Shown: positions 37,568-49,614 of the stretch, in pieces
Layout: every line of letters begins with the position of its first letter
Position numbering within the stretch: the stretch's first letter is position 1
Assembly: GCA_037954235.1 (NCBI GenBank)
Contig: JBBMOA010000015.1
Coordinates: forward strand, 8,972,001 to 9,036,000
DNA length: 64,000 nt
Direction: 5' to 3'
Source: Aulostomus chinensis
Taxonomy: Eukaryota > Chordata > Actinopteri > Syngnathiformes > Aulostomidae
Program-made: the position numbers and the translations under genes
Notes under the pieces: model-generated
The model's input: the letters and a program-made list of their open reading frames with translations, nothing else
Database searches by the model: none
What the model was told of the DNA's origin: nothing

Positions 37568-38304
37568 TTTATTTTTTTATATAAATATACAGCAACATCA
37601 GGTTTACAGTAGTGATGTCAAACAGTACCCCTTTATCAGCTCTCTTCAGGTAGAACGCACACAGTAGTCGAGGAGGAGTAAACATTACAAACAAAAGTAC
37701 TAGACACTGAAAATGTTTCATTTTCAACATCCAGGTAAAAGAAAACAAGTATTGCAAAGAGTGGTGATGCTTGGAAATGTTTTGGTTTTTGGGTGGGCAG
37801 GGGTGTTCGTGTACTCTCTTTATTGTGGCGTTGAGTCCAGCTCACGGATTATCACATGCTAGATCTGAAACATCCCAGGAAGAGTCTGACAAAACAGATA
37901 GAGAACAAATCCCAAGATGTGTGCAGATGAGACGCAACTGTAAACCGTTAGTCACAAGGATTTCCTCATCTTCCAAATTCTAACGTGACAAGTGGAATCA
38001 CTTCTTTAGAAAAACCCGCAAGTGTTCAAATACTGAAATAAATCACACAACAATCTACACGCAAAGACACAAAACACTATTTGTGCAATAGATACGCCAC
38101 ATCACATACCATTTCAATAAATAAAAATGATACTATTACCTGAAGACAGACTTAAAATAATGACAGTTTGACACAACCTTTTTCAAAGATGTCAGTCTCT
38201 ATCGTGCCATCAGAAGGTTCGTCATGATGCAAGATGGCTAAGAACAGTTCTTAGGGAAGGCACTTAAAATATACAAGGAGGACACCGCCTGCGCTTTTCT
38301 CTTC
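37568..38304 (-). other. ehbp1l1: ehbp1l1 3' UTR
   Basis: From the stop codon at 38305-38307 to an AATAAA signal on the minus strand (TTTATT at 37568-37573). No open frame of note. Confidence 0.65.
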
Positions 38305-38426
38305 TCATTGTAGGACACATTTGTCTTTGTTGCTGTATTTTCTCCTCCTCATCTCAAGACCACGCTCCAAACGCTCATCCTCCTCCATTGCCCTGCGCAC
38401 GCACACGCACGCACACACACACATAC

Positions 38427-38475
<49 letters not shown>

Positions 38476-39424
38476 CACATGCACGCACACACACGCACAC
38501 ACAAACCAGGAGTAAGATGTAAACCTGAATGTAGCATTTACTTTGACCAGTAATAGTAATAGTCCATTGCTAATTTGAAATCTTTACAATCAGATTTGTG
38601 ATGTATTTGTTTTTTTCCCTCTCACCCTCTCTCCTTGGCATCTATGTCTCGTATGATCTCGTCCCGCTGGTTGACCAGCGACACCAGCTCCTGAAGCAGC
38701 AGCTGCTCCCTCTGCTGCTGGGTGGACGACTTCTGCCAGTCTGCAGGACGAAATAGAAGGTATTTACATCACCGACTGAACAGATGTGAACATCTAAAGA
38801 GCAGCGGATTAAAGTCCAGGGACTAAGGGGGGAACTTACATAAGGGCATTTAAAAATACTAAATATATATAATATAATATATTAAATATTACAGTATGAA
38901 AGTCACTCATAAGGGCATCTGATTATAGTGTTTATATGCAAGTTGGATCGTGCATGGTTACCGTATTAGAATTCTATTAAAATAGCAGTAAATTGCAGTT
39001 CTTCAGAAAAAAAAGGGCCAATTTTCTAGGAGATGCACATTTCTGAAAGTGTTTGATAATATTGAGCAAGAAGTCTATGACTGTATTGGACATCAAGTCA
39101 GCCAGGCTTCGATGTGTAAAGAAAATCAAGGAAACAAACCACATTATCAACATTCAACTCCTTTTTTGTAGGCTAGAGAATTGACGATGAGAATACCAGT
39201 CAAAACTAAGATTCCTTTCAGACAAAGAAGTCAAAACTTGGAGGGGCCACAACACATCTGCTGCTTGAGAGCCCATGAAATAAACAGTTACAAACAGCAT
39301 GGGATGACCAGGCACTAACCTTCGATGGCCATCATTACTCGCAGTTCTCTGGTAAGAAGCTCAAATCTCCTCTCCAGATCCTGCTCCTCCTGCCTGCAGA
39401 TGCAGTCAACAATCAGGCAAACAG

Positions 39425-39490
<66 letters not shown>

Positions 39491-40269
39491 AGACTGTTTG
39501 TATGTGAGAGGTCTTACAGTAGTTCCAGGTGGTCCTGCCTGCGAATCAAAGCATTCTTCTTGTTCACCAGAGTGAACCACTCCTGAATCAGTCGCTCTTC
39601 TTCATCTCGGTCACTTCCTGTTGAAACCGAATATGAAAGGGAAGTTCATCAAGCACACCTGTGTGGTGTCACACCTCTTAGAGTAGAAACCACAAGTGAA
39701 AATGTTTGCGGTAGGGGGTTTCTTTGTGTATCTGCAGTAAAATGTACTAAACTGTGGAAAATGTGAAAAAACTACCAAAATGGAGAAAAGTCTGGGACCT
39801 CCACCACTCCTCTATTCAGCTGTCAAGCCTTCTTATACCTGATCTATCCACCCAACTGAGATTTATTGCTCAACCCACACACCCTTTTCCTTTTCCTTCT
39901 TCCTACCTCACCTCCACCCCACCCCTCCCTCTACTCATCCCTCTCCTCCCCACTTTATTTCCCCTCAAGGCCTTCCTACTCAATCCTGGTGCGTACCTCT
40001 CCCACACTTCATTCTAGGTACTGTCTTGGGGCTGGTAATCTGTTCGGGTGGAAATATGCATGAGCCATGACCCCCACGCTTCCTCTTCCCGGGTCGTCAG
40101 CACGTCCTCCATGACCAGCATATATACCTGTTTCCATGAGGCTTCGTAATCTTCTCTCCACCACAGCGGCTCGGCTGTCTATGTGCTTCTGCTCCGTCTC
40201 CAATGCTGCCAGCTCACTCAGCACATACTGACTAGTGTCCTGCAAACACTGACCATAAGCCCAAACCCA

Positions 40270-40357
<88 letters not shown>

Positions 40358-43300
40358 ATTCACACACAACCACAATCATACACAAGACAATGACAGATGA
40401 AGAAAGAGGGAATTGTGGGGTAAAAGAAGGAGGAAGGCAGGAATAAGGAGGAGAAACAAGAAGGGTCAAAAGATTAGAAAGAGGCCAAAAGAATGAAAAT
40501 ACCAGTTGTGCATGCAAAATGATTGTGACCCTGGGAAAGACTTCTTGATGATGAATTAAACAGAGTTTGAGCACGACAGTAGAAAATGTGATTTGGTCTT
40601 TCTTGGAGAAACTAAGTTAAAATATGTCACTTTAAAATGATGTATATTTCATTTGATTCAAGAGTTGGGGACCAAAGGATGAGAAAAAAATAGAGCCAAG
40701 AGAATTATAATGAGGAAAACATAACTGACCATTGCCTCCTCTTCTGCTTTAGAAGGCGGGATCTCAGCGGTGCGCTGCAGTTCTGCACACAGAAGCAAGT
40801 CACCCAGTTAATGAAAAGAAAGAAATAAAGAACGAGGAAAAAAATATAAATTAAAAATATCAGAGCATTGTATCTGAATGGGCTCACCAGTATTGTTAGC
40901 ACTTCCTGTTATTGCCTCTTCATCCTGAAATGGAAAAGGACAAAATGTTCATATAGCTCTCACAAAGCTGGCACATTAAGAACACAATATGAACACTACA
41001 TATTAGAGTTTAGACAGTTGCTTGTAGTTTGTCATCTGTAGAACTGAAGAAAGATGAAAGTGGTACCTGAGCCAGCCCAGATTTGACTGTCCTGGGAGCA
41101 GATCTTGGGACTGGCATCGGTGTTATCGACTCATCTCCTGAAAACAAATGAGAACAACTGTCATAAAACCAGTGTAGCACATTCTAAAAAAAATCAAAGG
41201 ATTGAGGCTGATACCTTTAACCAGTCTTTTGGTTCTCGGGGGTGGAACGACTAATGTGCTGCTCCCTCCGTCTTCTAGACTTACTCCTTCGTTGAGTCTG
41301 GCCATGCAGAAGGCTGCAGCATCGACATTAGAGGGAGCAGGGCCGGAGTTGGCCAGGCCATAGCTGGACTGGCTGCTGTTGTGTTCTATCTGCAGCACGC
41401 TCAGCTCCTGGTTGGTGAAGTGTGAGCGTATCTGGCTGAGGTAGGTCATTACGATGAGCCTGTCAGGGACAGACAGAAGGACCATGTCCGACGGCTCCAA
41501 CAGACGGGAGATGCCCAAAGCCTCGAAACCGTCAAAGGCCTAATGGCGCCAGAAGAGAAAGATGTTATCTGTAGAAACTGTGCCAAGTTTCATTTGAAGA
41601 AGCATTTCTATATGTTTATTTTATCCAAAAACTACAATACTGTGAGTGCCATGACAGTGTTTAACGGTGCAATCGATGTGCTTCACTCAGGGCTGGCTGG
41701 GTCAACCCTGTAGGCCTGCAGTGTCTAATTAAACATAATCACTAGGGGGCAACAAAGTCAGATTTTCAAATTCTACACATAGTGTCTTTAAAGTGACTTA
41801 ATGTAAATGTATTCGAAGTTAAAACATCATCGGATTTTCTGTCTGCCAATCAAAGCAGAACCATAACTTGGCAGAATTTATTCAAACTTGTTTTAAAACA
41901 AAAATAAACCACAAAGCTCTTAATGAGCACATACCTCAACCATGGATGCTTTATGGATAGAGAATTTGAACAAGTATTATAAAAGCACATTCGTTCATTT
42001 TCTTCCAAATCACCAAAAAAAAAAAAAGATGGTCCAGATCCCATCTCCAGACAACTGTCCACACCATCCCTTGTTGGCCTCTAATAGCTATACTGTTAGG
42101 AGGAGGACTCTGCTTATGTAACAGCAAAAGGCAAAGTAAAAACAATAAATGTGCATTGACGAACATGAACTTCCTCCTTACCTTCTTGTTGTTGAGCTTG
42201 ATGTCATGAGGTTTCAACTGGTCAAAATCTCTAACAGGACAAAAAAGACAGGAGAAATCTAATTGAGAACATACGTGTGACAGGCTAATAACATTTAACT
42301 TAATGGTTTAGATACTGACATTGTTAACATGACCATCATCAAATTCAATCAAGAAAATCATCTTCAAACTGAATGCACCATAGTCATAGTCAGTTATAAA
42401 CCAAGCAGATTAAAAACAACATACATTTTGTTTGGATGAAAGTGATGAAGGATGGCACAGAAGGCCAGGCCATTTCTCCAGGATGTGCTAAAATTGGTGA
42501 CCTTTACCCCCTGGTACCCCTTGGTGATATCTTGACACCACTGGAGCAGCGACTGACTGGAGTTCACCAGGTCCTGGTGGAGGAGGAGGAAGACAGTGGG
42601 ATGATGAGTGAAAATCAAGCTTCGTGTGTCGTGTGTCTTCTGTGTATTTACCTCGGCTGTGTCGTCCTTCCCATCAGCCTCTTCCCTGACCTTTGGTGCA
42701 AGATTAGGGGTCGTAAGGTCACAGGTTTCTTCCTCTGCTAATGTAGGGAGTCTGGATGTGATCATGTCGCTGTGGTGGGGTGGGGTGATGCTACCATGTG
42801 CTCCTGCTGCTGGCTGTGCGTCAGTCTTCTGCTGCTTGCCATCAGGATGGCCTTTTGGCCTGTGAGGTGACAAGAAATAACACAGAGGCTGAAGAGAAAA
42901 AACACTTTGTATCGTGGGGGAGAGAAGATCATGAGCAGCCCAGCATCTGCATCATCATCATCATCATCATCACCATCTTCATCATCCGTGATTTGAACGT
43001 GCACACAAGAGACATGCACGCTTGTTAACAGGACAAGAGCCAAGATGGAAGCAGTGACTTGATGTTAGATGACACAGCATGGATGAGTCAAGCAGGTCTA
43101 TGCTGTTTGGAAAATGCTAATTGCCAGCAAACGTTGTGTATTTTCTTCCTCTCAACATCCTCATGCACCCACGCAACACCAAACAGAGTTGTTTTTAATC
43201 TCTTTCAGACATGAATCAAAGGAAATAACGGATCCCATCACACAGCTTTGAATTATTAGGCCGAGTGAGGAAATATTCAAGCAGCTTGTCACCTCATTTT

Positions 43301-46300
43301 TCTTTTTTTAGAACCAGGATTTTACTTGGTCGAAACTTGACACTTCAAAGTTCTTAATCCATGTTGGATCTATAGTGCGTTGAGTATCAAGGCCTTTTTT
43401 TTTTAATGATTAAGATCTCAATCTGTTGTTTACAGCTCAGCATATCATCCACACAAACACCAGGCTTTGGTGGCGTGTCATCAGCTCGTGCTGACTTGCC
43501 TCAGTTCATCGGTCAGCGGCTCCTCTGACTCAGCCAGGGAAATTTCCTCCAGGGCATCAATGAAGGAAAGATCCGCTTGCTGATTGTGACCATACGGGAT
43601 TTCGGTTTTGCTTTTATCCTTTGTGTTGTCACAGTCAATGTCACCTGGAACGGGGATGAGGCGCTTCAGGATGCGAGGGCCAGAGACAGGGGATGTGTCA
43701 CTTGTCATCAAATGAATTTTAGCTAATAACATCCTCTCCTCTTCCTGGAGCCGCTGATCTTTCCCAACATGGTCGATTTCAGGGGTGTACATCTGTGTGT
43801 CAAGGTGGATTATTTCTGGACTGTCTCTTTTAGAAGAGTTCACACCTCTGTCCTCGGGGCTCTTTTGTGGATTTATGACTATTTTGGCCACTTTTGCCTC
43901 GGCAGGTATCTTTTTGTGGTGTGCAGTGTTTGGAGGAGGGGGGCAAGACACTGCCAGAGATATGACTGGGACATTGGCTGATACCTCACTTTTTGAAACA
44001 TCTTCCCTCGGCCCTTTCATTGGCTTTTGAAATGCCAAACCAACTCCTTCCTCTTGCTTCAACACTGACGGAAGGTTAGGATGAGGAAGACTAACCGGAC
44101 TTTTTTCAGAGCGCTCACATCTGTTTGTCTGATTGGCTGCGGGGGTTGGCTGGCCTGGGCTGAGGACAGAAAAGGAGATTTTAGAGCTCAACATAAAGGC
44201 TGAAGAACTCACTCACAAAAATACCAGCAACAGGTCCAACTGCAGTGTCCTTGTCATGCTCCATTCTCTTGTGGACATGTTCATAGCACACAGCCAGAGC
44301 TCCATCTTGTTCACCTCACAGAGGTCAGAAAAAAGTCAGTTTCAAAGGTTGTTTACAAAAGAAAAAGTGAGTTGTGGCCATACTTGAAACCAATTGAGGG
44401 AGCACTAAGGAAGCAATGTGGTGCTGGCAGTCATTATTGGAGGAAACTTGCATTCACCTGAAACAAAACCTATCCAGATGTGCCTTTTCCACAGCTGACT
44501 GACTGTTTCCAAATGACGCACCATCAAAATTGTTTTGACCAGAATTTCCCCGGACCTCTATGAAACTGATTGAGAGCTGTCTTTTACAATAGAGGCATGA
44601 CAATGTGTGACTAAAGCAAAACACACGACCAGCCAGCTGCGACTGAACAGCAACAATCAAACCAATCCATTCATCCATGCTTCTCCACATGCTATTCAAC
44701 TGCAGTAAGCTCTGCATATATTTGACAAAGAGGGACAATCAGTTCTGCTGCATGTTTACGAAAATTCATCTCTTTCTAACGGGATAACAACGGCCATGCA
44801 GGACAAATACAGAGAGGAGGATTTACCCATTCCTGTATTTTCCAGCCTGAGCACTATTTGAGATGTGTTTGTATTGAGCAGGAACGCTATGACGAGCAAC
44901 TGCAATAGGTCTGTCTGAATTCCACCCGCCAAAAGTGTTGGTTTGTGTCTCAGATTGTTATAATCAGTCTCTAACAAAATCATTCAGCCAAAACACTAAA
45001 ACCACCTGCCTAATGTTGCACAAGTCTCCCTCATGCTGCCAAAACAGCTAGCGCGGACTCCACGGGACCTCTGCGGTTGTCCTGTGGTGTTTGGCGCCAT
45101 TCTTCAACCAATTTGTTGGACAGGAGTTCTTCTGTGGGATTAGCTCAGACAAGCTTTCCTTCGCTCTCACTCGTGCATCAATGAACCTTATGTAGCTATG
45201 ATCCACTTCACCAATTTTCCTTCCTTGCACCACATTTTGTAGGCATGACCCACAACACACCAGCAAGACACCATAGGACTTCTGCTTGTCTCAGTACAGA
45301 ATACGCACATCAGCTTCAAGAACTAACTGTTCTCTTGCTGCCTGCTGTTATCTCTCCCCCTGATAGGTGCCATTGTTGTGCCTGATCGGGATGAATAATG
45401 TACACATCTGTATCACGTGTCTTACACAGCAGCGTTGACACTAAAATCACTTTGATTTTGCGGATAGATAGTGCGTAAAACTGTCCAGGAATTAACTGTA
45501 AAGGGTTTCATTCACGCTTGTTGAGACGGTCAGGAGGACAGTAGATGGAAAGAATATGTCCATCTGTCATTAACTGTTTCGTATTGTAGACTACAAGGAG
45601 AAACAAAATGATGAAGACCTTAACTTTGAAATACAAACCGACAAAGCAGCAGCACATTCAGTAGTAAAAATGAATTGTGATTGCAGTGGTTTTATTATTT
45701 CTATTTTATTATGAAATCATGGCGCAATGAGCCTGATATATATTTAGCCTGCACACAGTTCCCAGGTCTGTCTAAAGCAAGTTGGCATTTTGTAATCAGA
45801 TATAAAAATCACTGCAAAGTCCATCAGTCACATTCTAGACCGGGAATAACAGTCTGAGCCTGTCAGAGGCCAAAACAAACACCACTATTGGACAGACTTT
45901 GACGTGGATGGCTGCCCTTGTATCATTACATTACAGCTCTATTGACGTTGCCAGGTATTGCATTCCTCTGCAGTCCTGGAAAGATTCAGATAAGTTTTCT
46001 CCCTATTGATCATTTCAACTCAAATACATGGAGGGAAAAAAAGGGCCCAGGCTGTAAAAACAGCAGATTTCCCTTTAAGTAGCCATGTCTCATAACATCT
46101 CCCCATAGTGCTTTTAAAACAGTGAGTGTCATCCAAGGCAAGAAACAATGAGAAAATTGTGGTTGCCAATAAGGAAAAACAAGAAGATGATGTTTGGAAG
46201 GAGATGAATACGACATACATGCCAACGCACAACTCTTCCATGGGAAAGATACTTAGAAGGCCAAGCCCTCACTAAATAAAGCATTTGAATGCTTACAAAT

Positions 46301-46439
46301 ATTTTTTCCTTGCAAATGTTGTTAAGGGAGGACACAAACACAGGCATCGTCCTCTGCTCCACAGGAAGCAGCAAGCAGAACTCTCTCATATCCATTCCAG
46401 TTACTCACCTCACTCTCCCTGCTACTATGTCTTGCCCCC

Positions 46440-46470
<31 letters not shown>

Positions 46471-49314
46471 AAGCACAGTCACTCACCCTGCTTCCCCTTC
46501 CATGTACAGCTCCGCCAGCCATATGGAGCCAAGATCTTCCTGTCCCCGCTCAAACTCCACCTCCTCATCTTCCTCCTCTCTCAGCCACACTGGTATAGCA
46601 CCAGACTTAACTTTGGATTTGCCTCTTTTAACTGATCTCAGACCAGAATTATCCAGGGAAGTTTGAACAGTAGTAAAATCCTCAGGTTTTTCTGATGTGG
46701 CGTTGTGTTTATTCATAGGGACGGGATCAGCTGTTCTGATCAACACTAACTTCTCTTCAGAGTCAATTGTATTCATTAAACTAGGAGCAGATTTACATCC
46801 TGAGTTTTCATCGTCATCATCATCATCATCATCATCATCATCTTCCTGTAGCTTCTCATCATACGCAATATCATCCAATTCTGCCTCCCTCAGTGGTGGC
46901 CAGTCCTCTGATTGGCTGTTTTGTCCTACTGAAGAACCAGGAAGAGTCTCTCCTGTCTCCTTCTCCTCTCCTTTTCTATTTTTTCCCTTTCCGGCTTCCT
47001 CTCCTTTTTGCTTTTCTTCCCCATCCATGTTTCCCATTTGCTTCTTCCTTTCCTCTTTCCTCTCTTCCATTTTCTTTTTGTCCTGCTCTTTTCGCACCCT
47101 CCTCCTCTCCTCCATTTCCCTCTCAGCCCTTTCTATCTCCCTCCTCTCTTTCTCCTCTTTCTCTCTTTCCAATCTCTGGTGTTCCTCCATTTCCCTCTCA
47201 GCCCTTTCTCTTTCCTTCCTCTCTTTCTCCTCTTTCTCTCTTTCCAATCTCTGGTGTTCCTCCTTTTCCTTCTCCAACCTTTCTTGCTCTTTCTTCTCAG
47301 CTTCTTCCCTCTGCCTCTTCTTCTCTTCCTCCTCCTCCCGCTTTCTCTTTTCAATCCTTTCTTTCTCTCTTCTCTCCCTCTCCTTCTCCCTTTCCTTTTC
47401 CTGCTCTATTGCTGCCAGTCTCAGACTTGCCACCAGACTGAGCTTGCATGTCTCCTCTGGTTTTGGAGATAACTCAGTCTTCTCTTCACTAATCGTCCAG
47501 TTCTCTGTTGTATCGGAGAATTCTGCCGGTGCTGAAATGCCAGCACCAACTGGAATGGATGGCGCATCATCTGCGTCTACTTCTGCGTGTGTGTACGGCT
47601 GATCGTCATAACTCAGAGGCAGTTGTTCTGGATGATCTGCATCACTTGATCCAGTTGTCTGCAAGATGGAGGCCACTGTCTCATAGCTAAAGGACAGACA
47701 TGAGGGACAGGAAAACTCTGAGATAGCGCTCATCCTAAAATGACCTCAACATCTGACCAGAGCAACCCACATAGCATGCTTGATTAAGCAGATCCTTTTC
47801 AGACTTTGTTTTGGTGCTCTGCCAGAGTTGACATGTGAACAAGCATTTCTGGTTTTTCACACCAAAAAGCACCCTATTTTCTACCCAGTGCACAACATAC
47901 CAATGTATTTATGTCAGCATTGGAACCACAAAAAGTGATAAAAGACTTCCTTTGGCCGTGCAGGTCAGAGTTCATAGAGGAAGATATTTGTGCTGCTATG
48001 ACAAATTCTCTTAAACACGCTGACAGTTTGATTACTTCGGCTCGTTATGTTCATTACAACCAAATACCAAAAGCACAGGGGAACCAATCACTGGCACCAG
48101 TAGGGAAAAATGTTTAGATAGTAAATTAAGGATGAATGACAACTACACTGCAACAATCCTACCAAGTGTAATCAGTGCAGTGATTTGGAAAAGTATCACC
48201 TGATAGCGGACAACATCAACAAACATTTCAATCAGATGAAGGGACTTAGAAGTTCCATTTGAATTTCAATTTTAAAACTTAAACGCACAACCTTTAAACA
48301 TGAGTAAGCATTTCGTACATTCTAACCTTTTCCATATGAGTCATTGAACATTTAGTTTACTACTGTGGCCCTGAGAGCTCATAATACGGCACACGAAGAA
48401 ACCCATGCAAATGGACATGAGACGAGCGAACAGAGAACTTCTTCTTCAATTTGACAACACGTGCGGTGTTTAGGAACTCCTTGAAATCAAAGAAAGCACT
48501 TAACTTCTGGATATGCTTGGGTTCTTTTTATGCCCCTGTGGCTGTAGACTGGAGATTTATCATGTTTTCATGACGTCCATCTCTCTGTTTTTGCATGCAT
48601 TTTCTCAGGAACGCCTTTAGGGAATTTTATTCTATAATTTTCCACAAAAAACTACTTGGATTTGGGGGTGAAATTTAAAGATTTTGGAGGGCCAAAGGTC
48701 AAGGTCACTGTCACTTCACATGAACAAAGCAATCATCTCACGATGAGGAAATATTGTCAAAGGTTGTTCACTGCATCCATCCATACATGTTCTGTGAGAG
48801 CTTCTTTTTTTCTGAAATTCTTTCACTGACACACCCTTCTCCTGCAAACAGTTTTGTATATATTATATCTACTACACTACAATGATCCACTGGAACTCAA
48901 AGATGATGTGAAAAAATCTTAGTGGTCAAAGGTCAAAGTGGCACTCACACAGAGGCATACTAATGGTATTTCTAGCGTTTTTCTGAAAATGGCTTATTTT
49001 TCATTGGGTTTGGGTGAGGTCACCTTGATGGAGTGGACACTCTCCAGGTGTAGCTGTGTGGTAGGATTTTTAATGTGTTCTCTAACATTTTTGCAGCGTG
49101 TATTCTAAACTACCCATGCGTTGTTGTTGCCCTGTGCCTCCATAGCTTGTTGTGTCTGCTTCACAATGCACCTGATGGACACTGACAGGCAGGCAGACAG
49201 ACTCACCCTCGGTACAACACCCCCACTACTGCTGACATGAAGCCAGCAGGTGCCTCCTTCTGCTGCTCCGCAACACACTCATCTACCTGTGTCTGAGTAC
49301 ATTTGTGGGGACTA

Positions 49315-49388
<74 letters not shown>

Positions 49389-49583
49389 GCACAAATAGCA
49401 CGTTTATCTCATTAAATGACTTGAGATGTCATAAACATCCTAACAGCATAGACTTTAGCTGAGGTGGGAAGAGCAGCGATGAGAATGATTGCTACTGTTG
49501 AGTAGTAAAGCCATGACACACTTAGCAAGAGCATGTGTGTTTGCATGTGTGTTTGCATGTGTGTTTGTATGTATGTTTGTGTT

Positions 49584-49614
<31 letters not shown>

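Larger units (their letters stand above)
38305..40239 (-). other. ehbp1l1: EHBP1L1 bMERB (Rab-binding) domain and CaaX end
   Basis: Exons 40239-40128, 39617-39518, 39393-39320, 38740-38626 and 38392-38305 encode the C-terminal bMERB coiled coil (DTSQYVLSELAALE, LIQEWFTLVNKKNALIRR, LVSLVNQRDEI, EEDERLERGLE). In this family it binds Rab8/Rab10/Rab13-type GTPases. The protein ends KCVLQ, a CaaX box predicted to be farnesylated. Confidence 0.93.

Noticed and set aside
46697..47602. 301-codon plus-strand open frame, Ser/Phe-rich
   Set aside because: Antisense shadow of the second charged ehbp1l1 exon, same cause.
47687..47752. Alternative earlier acceptor (TTTTAG|GATGAGC) for the ehbp1l1 exon, adding MSAISEFSC…
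   Set aside because: Also in phase, but the acceptor CCTTTAG at 47688/47687 has a much better pyrimidine tract; kept only as a possible alternative.
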